64,000 nucleotides of DNA from contig VXBP01008550.1 in the NCBI GenBank assembly GCA_013400115.1, positions 34,569-98,568 of the forward strand, given 5' to 3'. The notes beneath the pieces are model-generated. The model had not been told where the DNA came from. It saw only the letters and a list, made by a program, of their open reading frames with translations, and ran no database searches. This DNA comes from Rhinopomastus cyanomelas (lineage: Eukaryota; Chordata; Aves; Bucerotiformes; Rhinopomastidae). The translations under genes and the position numbers were made by a program. The first letter of the stretch is position 1. Each line of letters opens with the position of its first letter. Positions 1-12,266 of this stretch are shown one piece after another.

Positions 1-189
1 TCTCAGTGCTTTCTCCTCTTGTCCTCTGCCATCTGCGTGGTGTTTTCAGCGGTGGGAAGATAACCTCAATACTCCTGTCTGCTAAAAACCTGGAACTGGA
101 AAATCACGGATGTGATGGTGCTAAATGTTTGAGGAGAAGGAGAGGAAGGAACGGTGCTGCTTTACCTCAAACTTGTACAATACTGGTGC

Positions 190-726
190 AAACTAATTTA
201 GGGGAAAGGGACCTGGGGGTCCTGGTGGACAGCAGGATGACCGTGAGCCAGCAGTGTTCTCTTGTGGCCAAGAGGGCCACCAGCATCCTGGGGTGGATCA
301 GAAGGGGGGTGTTAGCAGATGGAGAGAGGTTCTTCTTCCCCTCTACTCTGCCCTGGTGAGACCAAATCTGGAGTATTGTGTTCACTTCTGGGCTCAGTTG
401 AAGAGAGATGTGGAGTTGCTGGAAGGAGTCCAACATAGGGCAATGAGGATGATGAGGGAGGTGGACCATCTCCCTTATGAGGAGAAGCTGAGGGAGCTGG
501 GGTTTCCACATAAATATGAGAAGGAACTTCTTCCCAATGAGGGTGACGGAGCACTAGAACAGGCTGCCCAGGGAGACTGTGGAGTCTCCATCTCTGGAGA
601 CGTTTAAGACCTGCCTGCATGTGTTCCTGTGTAACTTGGTCTGGGTGATCCTGCTGTTGCAGGGAGATTGGACTAGATGATTTTTCGAGGGCCTCTCCAA
701 TCCCTAACGATTCTATGACTCTATGA
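190..726 (+). mobile_element. CR1 LINE fragment, 5'-truncated, internally deleted
   Basis: The left part encodes the C-terminal part of CR1 ORF2 (reading ERDLGVLVDSRMT, then QQCSLVAKRA, then LVRPNLEYCVHFWAQ and YEEKLRELG). The copy then jumps near position 508 straight to the AAGGAACTTCTTCCC segment that precedes the 3' UTR, so about 200 bases of the usual sequence are missing. The right end has GATTGGACTAGATGA and an ATTCTATGACTCTATG tail, which fixes the + orientation. It is non-functional, with frame breaks and no 5' half. Confidence 0.93.
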
Positions 727-945
727 AACACACGAGAGATGCAGTACAGCCAAGGGAGGCTGGATGAGAAAGGAGGCAGGAATGGGGTTGGCGAGTGGTC
801 CAGCCTCAGCATAACTTCTGACACTGTCCTGCACCCTTCTGGCAAAGCCAAAGGTTTGTGATAAGATGGGTTTATGTATCTAGATATGGGCAATGTTTGA
901 GTTTGGCTCTGAATCAACTGATACCACAGGGATTTTGTTGCTTTT

Positions 946-1175
946 GTCCTCTTGTTCTATCACTAGTGACTTGGGAGAAGAGACCGACAACCACCACCTC
1001 TCTACACCCTCCTTTCAGGTAGCTGTGAAGAGCAGTAAGATCTCCCCTCGGCCTCGTTTTCTCCAGACTAAACAACCCCAGTTCCCTCAGCTGCTCCTCA
1101 TCAAACCTGTTCTCTAGGCTCTTCACAAGCCTCCTTGCTTTTCTCTGGACCTGCTCCAATACTTCAGTGTCCTTA
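946..1175 (-). mobile_element. CR1 LINE fragment, 3' portion of an element split by another CR1
   Basis: Read on the minus strand this is late CR1 ORF2 (EKTRPRGDLTALHSYLKGG can be read). The last bases, CCTGCTCCAATACTTCAGTG, are mid-element sequence that should continue into the 'gaggggccccaaactggacac' part of CR1; that continuation is found only after position 1440. The interruption is therefore an insertion. The 3' UTR and tail are missing on the left. Confidence 0.85.
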
Positions 1176-1438
1176 TTGGGAGGACAAGGAGTGACAGTTT
1201 TAAACTGAAAGATGAGAGATTTAGTTTGGAGATTGGGAAGAAGTGCTTTAGTATGAGGATAGAAAGACACTAGAACAGGTTGCCCAGAGAAGTTGTGGCC
1301 GCTCCGTCCCTGGAAGTGTTCCAAGGCGAAGTTGGATGGGGGTCTAAGCAACCTGGTCTCTGCCCGTGGCAAGGGGTTGGAACTCAGTGACCACTAAGGT
1401 CCCATCCAACCCTAATCTTTCTATGATTCTATGATTTC
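1176..1438 (+). mobile_element. CR1 LINE fragment inserted in an opposite-strand CR1
   Basis: Starts in the GGACAAGGAGTGACAG region (end of ORF2), continues through AACAGGTTGCCCAGAGAAG and the GTTGGAAC 3'-UTR module, and ends in TTTCTATGATTCTATGATTT. Both flanks are minus-strand CR1 whose two halves rejoin if this segment is removed, so this copy is the younger of the two. Confidence 0.88.
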
Positions 1439-1515
1439 TACTGTGTTGAGGTGCCCCAAACTGGACCCAGTACTCGAGGTGAGGCCTCACCAGCACCAAG
1501 ACCATCTGGCATCTG
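1439..1515 (-). mobile_element. CR1 LINE fragment, 5' continuation of the split element
   Basis: GGTGCCCCAAACTGGACCCA and ACTCGAGGTGAGGCCTCACC are the standard minus-strand CR1 ORF2 sequence that should follow the piece ending at 1175. The element is 5'-truncated at about 1515. Confidence 0.78.
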
Positions 1516-1927
1516 AGCACCACTTCCTAGGGCACTGCTCCCAGCCCACTGCTGGTGAAACATGGGTGTGGAAAACCTACAGCAGAAACAAGCACTTCAG
1601 GAAGGCCTTAGGAACACCTTTTGCTTTAAAGATGCTGTGGCAGTGTTGGTTAACTAGCCAAGTGTGCTGCTAACAAACCTATCGAGCTTGATAAATGGCT
1701 CCCTATTAATATCCTAATTTTGCTGAATCTGATGAGCAGCTTTTGGAGTTCAGAGACAGAAAACGACTGCTTGAAAGATGGCTCTTACAAGAAGCTAATT
1801 GCATGCAGGGTTTTCAACAATATTAGGTCAGCTCCTGCTCAAGAGTTGGATGTCTGTTCATCTTTAGCGGCAACAAAACTAATTCTTCTGGGCTTGGGGA
1901 GGGGGGAAAAAGAGCACTTTGATTTTT
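1516..1927. other. Single-copy spacer
   Basis: No repeat signature, coding homology or RNA gene seen. Short open frames here have no recognisable product. Confidence 0.5.
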
Positions 1928-2096
1928 CACAGTATCACAGTATCACAGTATTATCAAGGTTGGAAGAGACCTCATAGATCATCAAGTCCAACCTGTCACC
2001 ACAGAGCTCAAGGCTAGACCATGGCACCAAGTGCCACGTCCAATCCTGCCTTGAACAGCTCCAGAGTTGGCGACTCCACCACCTCCCTGCACCTCC
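1928..2096 (-). mobile_element. CR1 3' end, (ATACTGTG)n-tailed type
   Basis: Begins with three CACAGTAT units, the reverse complement of an ATACTGTG tail, then ATCATCAAGTCCAACC and the 3'-UTR segment with GGCACCAAGTGCC. This inverted repeat can fold as GGCAC-loop-GTGCC and is shared with the copy at 47.1 kb. Truncated at the 5' side near CACCTCCCTG. Confidence 0.88.
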
Positions 2097-2596
2097 CTTT
2101 TTACCAGTTAATGTCCTGTCGAATCCTGCTTCAAATAATATTTCTGAGTTTTAAACCATTTCAGGAAAGAAGGGCTATCATTTCAAGGATGAAGGCTGGT
2201 GTAAAATCATTCCAACCAAGCTGATTGTGCTGTAAGCACTGTGTTTGTGTTTCTTTTGTAAAATACTGCTTTTTTAATGCTCATATGTCAGCAGTAGAGA
2301 AGAAATACTGGAGTTGAATTCTCTTGTGCACACAGACTTACAAATACCATTTACACCAGTACAGCATGAACACAGTGTGATTTAAATGGGGAGAGATGTC
2401 TCTCTGTTGGTCGTATTCTAGTTTTAATGACATCATGTCCGTCCTAAAGATCCAGGATTTACTGTCTCAGGACAGACTGGTGTGTGGGAAAATGACCCAT
2501 GTCATCATTTCAGAGAAAGATGCTAACAGTCTCCCTTTTCCTCTGCCCTGTGATGCACTGACGTAGCACACTAGCACAGGGGCTTCCACAGCAAAC
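2097..2596. other. Single-copy spacer
   Basis: Moderately AT-rich. Nothing recognisable. Confidence 0.5.
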
Positions 2597-2783
2597 TAAG
2601 AAGGAACTTCTTTACTGTGAGGGTGACGGAACCCTGGCACAGGCTGCCCAGAGAGGTTCTGGAGACCTTCAAAACCAGCCTGGATGTTCCTGTGTGACCT
2701 CACCTATGGAATCCTTCTCTGGCAGTGGGACTGGATTTGATGATTTTCCAAGGTCCCTTCCAACCCCTTTCTGTGCCTCTTTA
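2597..2783 (+). mobile_element. CR1 3' fragment
   Basis: AAGGAACTTCTTTACTGTGA, GCACAGGCTGCCCAGAGAGG, CTGGATGTTCCTGTGTGACC and GGTCCCTTCCAACCC are in normal CR1 order. The tail is decayed (TTTCTGTGCCTC), suggesting an older copy. A short deletion removes the usual 'gtggagtctcc' phrase. Confidence 0.9.
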
Positions 2784-5700
2784 TCCAGCCCAGTCTTTTG
2801 CACAGGGTGAACTCTGAATGTTTCAGCCGAAGGGGGTCTGAGATCTGTTCATAGTAAGCAGCTAACTTTTGATTTTTTTTATGGTCTTTGATTTTTTTCT
2901 GAATTCGTTTATTGTTATTGTTGTGTTGCAGTGGTGATCACCCTTTAATTCATCATGATAGACCTTCCTGATGAGGTCTTTATGTTCTAACGAGTTTTAT
3001 AGCAAAGTGTTTATTTCCATTGCACTTCTTGATTCCCAGCCGTAACGGACTTTTGAAAGCCTACACTCCTACCAGAAGGACGATGAAAAGGGTTTCTTCT
3101 AAAGAGTGCTTTAAAACTTGTCACAAAGAAAAATTAATCTCAAATGCTTTTCAAAGGCCTTCTTCATCCCCACATCACACTGAGACTCCAGTGTGATGCT
3201 GGTGTGCTTACCCGGTATTCTGCCTTGATAGTCCCATTCAAAGAATTCGGAAGGCAGGCTCTAATAACCCAACTGGCTTTGATCGCACAAGTGTCAAATT
3301 AACTGTTCTTCATTAAATTTGAAAATAATCATTGGGAAAATAGACCTCTTGACAAACTGCTCCGCAAAGAGGAGATCTAGATGAGGGATATGTATTGTGT
3401 TTGGGGGAGATTTTGCAGTGGTGTGAAGCAAACCTGTGAACAGCAGTGCCCTGAGACTGCTGTGCCCTGTGGAGCTCTAGGCGTGACTGGAGAGACGGAT
3501 TAGACGGCGACAAGTGGGTCACGGTTATCAGCTCCAAGCTGTGGTCATTTAGGTGCAGTCAGGGAACAGCATCACCACACCCCTCCTGCACCCCAACACT
3601 AAACATTTTCTTTTTGAAACGTCAAGATAACCCATTTTGTAAGAGAGAAGTTAACAATTTTTCCTCGTTAAACGGGTTTTTAGTGAAATTGCAGGGCAAT
3701 ACCTCGCTGCTTTTTAGCCGGACTCGGGAGCAATGCCAAATGCCTCTTGCAAGAAGAGAACTCAGAGCTTCAGTCTGAGCTGAAACTTGTGTTATCATAG
3801 CAAATATTCTATCTTAAATATCTTGTAGACGAACAACATTAGGCACTGCTTCATTTCTTTTCTAATGATCCTTAGCTCATCTAGTCTTTATACTTTGGGC
3901 GAGGCTGCAGCCATCGCTCTGTCGGCACACATGAGCAAGATTGGACTGAACCTCTCCTCCAAGGTTTCCCTCATGCAGAAGAGTATCTTTGATGTTAAAT
4001 CCCTCCCACATCACCATCCTATTAAGATGAACTCTGAGAAACCTCTTCATTAAAAATATAGAAAAGGGAAGAAAGTAAGACTCAAGAGAATCTAATTTGT
4101 TAGTGCAAAAAGTCTAGAGGTTTGGGAACTAGCTCTTCCCAGTGAGATGAGCTCTTAAAGTGAGGTGAGGAGCAGGAAGTCTCAAAAATTCCTTGATTCA
4201 GGAAAGCAAAAGTGACAATCTCTTAAAGCTGAGGGAGAGGTCTTGCCCTGTGCTTTTTATCTGCTGAAAGTTCACCCAACTCCTTTCTGCTGCTGATAGA
4301 AATGAGATCCTTACTCTGCAGTTCAGACACAAATCCATCTGCATTTCATGTTCTTACATTTCCATGTCTTACTTAATAATGACCCTAAAGTGTGCTTGTT
4401 ATTGCCTGTGTTTTAGCCTGAGCTCATCTCACCCGTCATCATATTTAGCTGTGGAAATTAAATACAGTTTTGTGCAACCTGTAGGGAAATAAAGGCACCA
4501 GGCAAGAGAAGTGGCAGCTCCCTTTGTATTCTTCTTTCCTGACCCACAATGAAGCCATGCAATTTGTTTCTAATGATTCCTGAACATCCTCGTGTCTCCA
4601 ACAGTGCATTTTCCTGCTTGCATGTTTCAGACTTTACACCGATACTGTCTTTTCTCTGCTTCCTCAGGGACTGCTTGGAGACAATCTCTAGGTGACATGA
4701 CATTAATCAGGGGGGAAAGCCAGTGATCAATAGAGTAGGTTTGCTTTTTCCAGCATCTAACATAGTGTGGCTCTGTGGAAATATTGTGGTAGGTAGGTAG
4801 ATCTGTGCTCAAAGCTGCTCTTATGAAACAGATGCAAGTCCTGTATGTTCTCTAGCTCCCAGTGACAGGCTGTGAAGGCTGCACCTTCCTAGCAGCCAGT
4901 GGGAAGCTGCACCAGGCTGAGACCTCAGCACCAGCTCCCTCAGAAGCTAATGGCCATCACACACCCAACCACCTTCTTCTGCACAAGCAAGGTGGATGAT
5001 TTTTTTTCCTTCCTGACATATGGCCCAGTGTAGATTTAAACAACAAAAACAATGCCCTGCCAAAGCAAAACACTGCACTGCATAGCCAGCCCTCCCTTGG
5101 GAGTCAGATGAGAGAGAGAATGAAGCGCACATGGCAGATGTTGGTTGTTTAATGCTCTACAGGAAGGCACTCAGATGCTACAGTGATGTATGACCCCATG
5201 GGGGGTAGAACAAACCAACTTCCATGCCCTGCTTCAGCAGTGTGAGAAATGGGGCTGATGGATGGAGGGAAGCAGTCAACATGCAAAGATGACCAGGAAC
5301 AAGTGGCTCTAGTGTTAGTAGTGGGTAAAATGCTTGTGTTGGAGGGTTGGAGCAGGATAGAGCCCCACGTGGGTTTCTTTTTGGACATGAGCCCGTGTGT
5401 GGGTGCTGACCCAGGCAGCGCATGCTTCACAAGTTCAAAGCCTCTGCATTCCTGTTCATTGCTCTTTTTAGAGGCTGCCTCTGATCTTTTGCTTTTCATC
5501 CCTGGATTTATTTGGAAGCCTTTCTCTCTCATTTCTTCCTGTGGCAGGTTGTAGGCAGAACCATTTTCCCAGCATTCGGTGACCATCCCAATTGCTTTGT
5601 ACGTAGTTTAGAGCTTCATGAAGTGTAATGAAACCAGGGCTTGAAGGACTAACTGGAGAAGCAGGCGGCTCTCCCCAGCTGTCACGTCTAGTTGTGGCAG

Positions 5701-6051
5701 AAAACTGGTGTTTCATTGTAAAAGATGTTAATTTCAATCTGAGCTGTGGCTGTGTTGAGAGGAGCATAAAAGGAATTCTTGATTATCTATATCAGTACTG
5801 CTGTCCCCAGGGACAGGCTCTGAATCTTCAGATCACATATGGCAAGAGTGCTGTGATAAAATATGCATCAATAAAACTTTGCAATTTATGATAATAAAGG
5901 AGTGGAAAGTTTTATACACTGTGATAATTATTCCTGCCTGGTATTTTTTCCTTCTGTGCTGTACGCCTTTATTTCGAAGCCTTTTTTGCGTGTCGGAGCG
6001 GCGATGGCACTGTTGAAATGGAGAGCTCACCAACTGGAGAGCTCACCTTAT
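2784..6051. other. Single-copy region, no gene recognised
   Basis: 3.3 kb without repeats. It holds short T-runs near 2,872 and 2,890, a 10 bp hairpin at 3,173-3,198 and an AT-rich block at 3,600-3,850. A 145-codon minus-strand open frame at 5,149-5,586 shows no recognisable domain and overlaps other equally open frames, so I do not call it a gene. Confidence 0.5.
3173..3198. repeat. Perfect inverted repeat, 10 bp arms
   Basis: CATCACACTG and CAGTGTGATG are exact reverse complements separated by six bases (AGACTC). No repeat family explains it. Function unknown. Confidence 0.85.
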
Positions 6052-6232
6052 CAGACCTTGGGACAAGCTGCCCAGTTTGGGGGCTGAGTCACAATCCCTG
6101 GAGGTGTTTAAAGGTCATTTAGCTGTGGTGTTGGGGGATAGGGTTTAGGGGTGAACTTTGCCAGGCAGAGTTATTGGTTGGACTCGATGACCCCAGGCAT
6201 CTTTTCCAACCTGCAGGATTCTGTGATTCTAT
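6052..6232 (+). mobile_element. CR1 3' fragment
   Basis: GACAAGCTGCCCAGTTTGG, CAATCCCTGGAGGTGTTTAA, the GTTGGACTCGATGA module and the tail GATTCTGTGATTCTAT define a short 5'-truncated CR1. A GGAGAGCTCACC motif is repeated 17 bases apart just upstream (6,020 and 6,037). Confidence 0.85.
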
Positions 6233-7889
6233 CTTCTGTGACCAGCTTGCTGGTGACACAGTACTGATACGATTCACATAGAGAGCAGGAATTTGCTCCA
6301 TTTCCTTACTCTTCTTCCTCTTCTGTGTAAACTACAGGTAGTACATGGAGCATGAATTTCAAAGCAGCCTCCAAAAGGGTCATATTAGAGTCCTCTTATC
6401 TTTCTTTACATATCTCATCACTGTAATCGATGAGATGATTTGCATGAAGGCAGCGTTTATCCCCTATTGCATGTCACCTGCATTGTTATAAATGCATTTC
6501 ATCTACATGGGGGGGTGTTTATTCTATGAAGCAGGAAAAGTAATGATATGTTTACACTCCCAGGAAGTAAACAGAAGTCAACAGTCAACTACTCAATGCA
6601 ACCAATATGTTTATTATCTGTGACTTTATTTTTTTCCTCGCCCCGTTGTCTTCACTGGCCATAGCTTGAGGGACCCTGCCTTGTGCCTCAACACGCTTGA
6701 TAGCAATTAATCCTATAGTTTGAAATGTGGGCCCTGCCTGTAGGAAGCACTTGCATGCTTGGGATTCTGGCTGATTTCAAAGGGACTTCCCCACATCGTG
6801 CTCCCAGGCAGCTCCTTTACTGAACACCTCCACTGCCATGTTTGTACAGCACCTAGCACAGCAGGATCTCAGGCTTTGCTGGCACTTCTAAGCCCTGCTC
6901 TAACACAAATAGTCTTTAGTTCCATCTGTCTTGGGGGTGAGGGGCTGGTTTTGGGATTCTTTTTCTTGGTATTTCTGAGAATGAAATAAACCAGCTACTT
7001 TTATCTTCTTCCAGGCTTGTTCCTGTAAAATAGAGGATGAGCTTGAAACTACTTAAGGGAAAAAGTTGAGTCATCAGGCTCTCTCAGGAATGTTTTCCTT
7101 ACTCATGCTGTCTTGACTAAATTGTGTGCTCCTGTGCACTGGTAGCAAAGTCCTTATCTTGAAGCACAGGCTTATTTCCCATCAACTGCCACGGTCCTCA
7201 GTTCCTTGCCTGAGGTTCAGCATGTGCTGAAGGGCTCTGCATGTTTGGTGACCAAGGCTCCCCTGGGGAAATACAAACCTGTTCAGCCCTACGCCAGCTT
7301 TCTGCAGATGCTGCGATTCTTCTGAAGGCGATAAGGTTGAGATCATTTGTTTAAGCCTATAAGTGGACTTTGACACCATACGTCCCACTGAATCTGGGCC
7401 TGATTGAAAGAACCCAAACCTTCAGCAAAAGGAACAGATTTATTTACAGCAGTAAGGCTATGTGCAAATAACTTCCTCTTTTGTGCAGCTGCAGTTGAAA
7501 AGATGACGTGAAATACTACGGGTTCTGCCTTGAGGTGTGATGAGAGATGTAGGTTACAAAAATAATCATTTCTAATTATACAGAAGTAAGGAGGAGTGGA
7601 CAATAAAACCAGCAGTGAAGACAAAAAGGATCTTGTGTGGGGTTTTTTTCCCTACCTCTGCATTTGTGTGAATTAATAGGAAATTAAAGACTATTAGGAA
7701 GTTGATTGAATTTTGTTTCTTCACTTGGCTCTTTTTCATTAAGGTGATCCTAAAAGCAGGTGGCTTTCAATTAGTTTTGTTGACAGTGCTGGCTAATGTT
7801 GTAATGATCCTTGGGAGAGGGAAAGAAAAGAGATTTATTGCGATAGGGATAAGCTGGGCCAGGCAAAGAGGCAGAGTACATAACCACTA

Positions 7890-8180
7890 ATTAACTCATG
7901 TAGTCATTAAAGGAAAAAAAAATTAAGAAGCGGAGGGAAAAACAACCTGCGACCTGAAAGAGGATTGTAAAGCATTTCTGCGCTGCAGCTCAGACCCCTG
8001 AGCTTTCATTACCCTGTGCATATCATATGAGATGGTATATATGAGCCAGTTGCATATAAATCACGCTCTCCCAACGTCGCTAGTCCTTGTCACAGAGCAT
8101 ATTTAATTCAACGTTGTAATATTTATTTGGTAAAGTTGTAAGTAGGCCAAAACACACCCAGCAAAATGAGCATCCTGCCA
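7890..8180. other. AT-rich candidate conserved non-coding block
   Basis: Single-copy sequence with dense TAATTA/ATTTAAT/TGCATATAAAT-type motifs and no CR1 signature. The call rests only on composition and absence of repeats. Nothing proves conservation. Confidence 0.25.
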
Positions 8181-10477
8181 CGGCACAGTGCCTGACCTAC
8201 ACTCCTGCAGAAAATTAACCCCCATTCATCTTCACTGTGACCCTGCGCCAGGCAGCTTGTTCAGACACTCCGTTCCTGCCCTTCGCTGACTTTGAAAGTG
8301 AAGCTGTAGCGGTGTTGCCTGGCTCAGTCTTGGGCTTTAATTACTTGTCTTCCATTCACTTTCTACGTCAAACCGTCGCGTTGTGCTTGGGTGACCTGTG
8401 AGGCAGCTTTGCTTGCTCTCGGTGTCCTCAGGGGACAGACTTGAGCCAGGAGGCGTGTTTGTCTGTTGAATCCCCGTCCAAGGCTATCCCGCTTTCCGAC
8501 TCAAAGGCTTTGTTTTCCGACACAAAGAGTCAGAGTCTGCCGAGTTATTTCCATGCGTCCCTTCCCTCCCTCCCATTGGGATTATTTGAAATGCACGTTA
8601 GGGATGAGCACCAGTCACTGCAAAACAGAAGCCCTTTATTGTTCAAAGCTTCTCTAGAAGGGATGTGTTCGGGGCATTCCTCTCACAAGTGTCTGCAAAG
8701 CTCCAAGACCAGCAAGATTTCAGTCAGCATCCTAACAAAGTCTGATTTCAGACACCATGTGGAGGAACCTGAGGAGCTTCAAGCATTTTTATTGCCTGGG
8801 TTTTTTATTATTCTTGATAAGAACGATCAGCAATTGGTTAGTGTCCTTGTTCCCCCTATTAGCTGAGAGATCAAAACTGTGTTTTCCATGACACCACAGC
8901 ACAGCTGGTTCTTGTGCTTCTCCAGAGACTAGCAGGGATGGTATCTGGTGTCTGTAATGGTTTGCACATTTGTGCCACTGTCTTTGGGTGGCAGTGAGGA
9001 TGCAGAGTGAGAGAGCTGTGGGAAGGGTCTTCTCACTGAGCTCCTGCTTTGAGACAGTCTATCAAACTGCATTTCTCTTGTGAATGCAAATGATTCCTAA
9101 GCAGCTACAGTGTGAGGGGGAAAGGTGACATTTACTTAGTTGGGTTTTTTAGAAACCTTGAGTTTATCAAAGCCAGGTTACCTCAGGCTTAGCTCTCAGT
9201 TCTTCGCTCTCGCACAGCTCTGCGTATGAGGAGAAGTGCGACCATATGGGAGAATATGGAAAAAACAGAAGGTTAATATTTGCGGGAAGGTACCTCCTAC
9301 AGCTGGCATTATAATTAATCATGTGGGTCCTGAGCACACGCGTCAGTCGCGCACGCGTGCATGCCACAGACAGGAGCACAGTTCCCATGCCAGGACCACT
9401 GGGAGCCACCCAGCCCCACCAGTGGCTCAGGGCTGGGTCCCAGGTGGGGAGTGAGTGTATCATGATCCCCCACTGGGAGCCACAGGCAGCTCACACACTC
9501 AGAGGCTGAGGTGGAGGGTGGCTTCGTGTGGCGGGGTCTGGGACTGCCAGAGCTGAGGCCATCCTGTCGGGTAGCACCGTGCTCTTGTGCAAACGCTGCT
9601 GAAATAGCAGTTGGGAAGCTGCTTTCTCACACCCTGTGACTTCCCGCTGCCCCTTGCCCTGGCACAGTCCCAATGCCCAGGGTCTCGCCAGCTGGGAGAG
9701 GAGGGGGACGCTGTGCCACAGTCTGCTCAACCTCACCTCTCCTTGTTGCCCAAGCTGTTATTGTCAAAGAGCTTGGCTTTGGGCACCCTCCTTCCCATAT
9801 TCAGAGCAGGAGCTGGGTGCCTCTGCTGCATAGAATCATCATATGAGACACAACACTGTGGCCCCCTCTCCTCCAGACCATGGGCAGCCAAGACACGACA
9901 TCTGAGCATATGGGAGGCAAATAAAAGTGAGTAGTAGCTGTGTACACAGAGGGTCATGTGCTGGGTACATCAGTCAGTCTGGGGGAATAAATGGTGCACC
10001 CCACCCGTTGGGGCCATCAGCTGAAGAGAGTAGATGGAGGAAGGCGGGATCAAGCTTCACCAAACAGCTGGACTCATGTTTCTCCCCACAGCATGGCTGT
10101 ACCAAACACATTTGACAAATCACTGGGGATGGTGTAGAAGTGTGAGTAACTGGCTGAGCACATGGCAAATAATAAAGAACCAGCACAGTTCAGAATGTGG
10201 TCATATTTAAAAGCCTGAAAGCGTCTGCATAGCTTTAACAACTGCGATCCGCAGAAACAGTGCCTTGTGTTCGAATAGATGATGCTCGCGGAGTCACAAG
10301 CTCTGATTTACCTCTGAGCATCCTCACGCAGTGTAGTTTACTAGATTTCAGCCTGGGCTCTCAACTGCTCCGTTAATGTAGATAATTAATTTGATTTAGC
10401 ATGGGATCAGGCCGTCTTGTGACTCACTGAAACATCCCCATATTCTTGCAACAAGGTGAAAAAATCATAAAACTCCG

Positions 10478-10497
10478 CCCCCCCCCCCCTTTTTTTT
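10478..10497. repeat. C12/T8 homopolymer junction
   Basis: Twelve C residues followed by eight T residues, likely length-polymorphic. Confidence 0.95.
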
Positions 10498-10802
10498 CTG
10501 TTTTTATGTTATGTTTTCCTCACTGTCGGTCTTTTTGGCTGGAAGTAGTTCTACAGTAGATAATGTGGGGTTACTAACACTTGCCTTGGTGCTTTTCTTT
10601 AACCCAGTCAGTACTGGTCTTTGCACTTTGCATCTTCCAGTCACATTTGTTGATCGTCTTTCCTTTTTCTTTGTGGATAAGATGGAGGAGGAAACGCATG
10701 GACATCCAGAGTGCCCTTCTTAATGAGGACACATGTGTTACTTAAAAAACAAAAAAAAAGGTAGTATTGATCATAAAAACCTGTAGTAAATAGCTGTCTG
10801 GC

Positions 10803-11091
10803 TAGAGTAACCATGAGAGTGGTAAGAGCCTGGAATGGGTTGCCCAGGGAGGTGGTTGGGGCCCCATCCCTGAAGGTGTTTGAGGCCAGGCTGGATGAGG
10901 CTCTGGCCAGCCTGGTCTAGGGTGGGGTGTCCTTGCCCATGGCAAGGGAGTTGGAACTGATCCCTTGGTCCCTTCTAACCCTGACTGACTGTATGACTTG
11001 GACTGGGTGATCCTGCTGTGGCAGGGGGATTGGACTAGATGATCTTTCGAGGTCCCTTCCAGTCCCTAATGATTCTGTGATTCTATGAGTA
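10803..11091 (+). mobile_element. CR1 3' end with doubled tail module (copy 1)
   Basis: A complete 3'-UTR module (GGGGTGTCCTTGCCCATGGC, then GGTCCCTTCTAACCC) runs through a short CTGACTGACTGTATGACT linker into a second module (GTGATCCTGCTGTGGCAGGG, GATTGGACTAGATGATCT, GGTCCCTTCCAGTCCC) and an ATTCTGTGATTCTATG tail. The same order recurs at 16.7 and 28.1 kb, and with a different linker at 33.8 kb. Confidence 0.92.
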
Positions 11092-11879
11092 CGCAGGATG
11101 AACAGTGGTTTGCATTAGTACGTTAGGTTCCATTTCGCTTCTTGGTTGCAAAATTATATACTAAGTGTATTAGTTGAGAATTAGAGTAGATTTCAAGGAC
11201 CTGACTGCAGCCAGTGTTCTCACCCTGTTTATTTCCTGTGACAAAATAAGGAGAGTATGTCTTTACTAACACCCACTGCATGCACTCTGCTGGAAAACTC
11301 CCACCCAGTCCTTGAGGGGAGCATCGTTTTGTGTGGTGTCACCCCATCAAGCACCCTGTGAATTACACTGGACACCTGGCCCAGCCTCTTACTGGAAGGT
11401 GCTTCCTACCCCCCTGCCTTGCAGAGCAGCCTTTGTAAGGTCCTCATGAAGGACGCTAATTCTGCTCACAAGACTTGTTTCTCCACACCAGTGCTAGTCT
11501 CTCTGACCGTGCACTGCACTCTTCTGACAAGTTCCTGCAACAGCATGTCTGTTCCTCTCTGGGGAGCTGCTACAAGGTGGAGAAGGCAGCACAGCAAAAA
11601 CTGGCAATAGGGCTTTTTTACGCCATGTGATCCTTTTTTGCCTCCAAGAGCCGTTGCAACGTTGAACCTAGAGGGTTCAGAATTATTTATTTTCCGGGAT
11701 AGAAGTTCCACCTTGACCTTCAGGCAGTAGCTTAGCATGGATTGTTGATTTCACTTGTGAGAAAGGGCTCTAAAAGTATGCTCAGTCTTGTGTCAAGCCT
11801 TCAGGATCATTTCTTTCCAGTCTGTGGAAGGCATTGCAGTGAACGCTGGCAACATCTATTCTCTCATGAAAGTGGCAGG
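11092..11879. other. Single-copy spacer
   Basis: No repeat, gene or RNA recognised. Confidence 0.5.
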
Positions 11880-12093
11880 TAGGCTGCATGAACGTTTCAG
11901 ATCAGATCTTGGGAAAAGCTTCTTCCCAGAAAGAGTGAGGAGGCCTTGGAATAGGCTGCCCAGGAAGGGGTTGGACACACTGTCCCTGGAGGTGTTCAAC
12001 AAACAGGCTAGTGGTTTGGGCTTATAGGGCAGATGGTTGGACTTGATGATCATGAACGTCTTCTTCAACCCTGATGATTCTATGATTCTATGA
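11880..12093 (+). mobile_element. CR1 3' fragment
   Basis: AAGCTTCTTCCCAGAAAGAG, AATAGGCTGCCCAGGAAGGG and GATGGTTGGACTTGATGATC, ending ATTCTATGATTCTATGAG. 5'-truncated shortly before the end of ORF2. Confidence 0.92.
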
Positions 12094-12266
12094 GGCTAGA
12101 TGAGATACAGTTAAGCCTCCTTGTCCATTCTACTAGCACAAGACACCTATTGTGGTTCTGACCAATGAGCAGTGTTTGTTGCAGAAGGGTAACAGTGAGA
12201 GCCTGGACCAGTTGTGTTTCTTCTTCTCAGTGTCCTATGCCTGGCCTCTGGGCTGGGAATGTCTTT

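Larger units (their letters stand above)
6233..10802. other. Single-copy region with candidate non-coding elements
   Basis: 4.6 kb free of recognisable interspersed repeats. It contains an octamer motif ATTTGCAT at 6,438-6,445, an AT-rich block at 7,890-8,180, a CpG-containing stretch at 9,340-9,362 and a C12/T8 run at 10,478-10,497. A 141-codon + frame at 8,441-8,866 has no recognisable domain and is not supported as a gene. Confidence 0.5.

Noticed and set aside
312..917. 201-codon open frame on the - strand
   Set aside because: It is mostly the antisense of a + strand CR1 fragment.
5149..5586. 145-codon open frame on the - strand
   Set aside because: Overlaps other long frames in several phases, which suggests stop-poor DNA rather than coding sequence.
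8441..8866. 141-codon open frame on the + strand
   Set aside because: Low-complexity Ser/Leu-rich composition and no recognisable motif. An open frame this long is plausible by chance in 64 kb.
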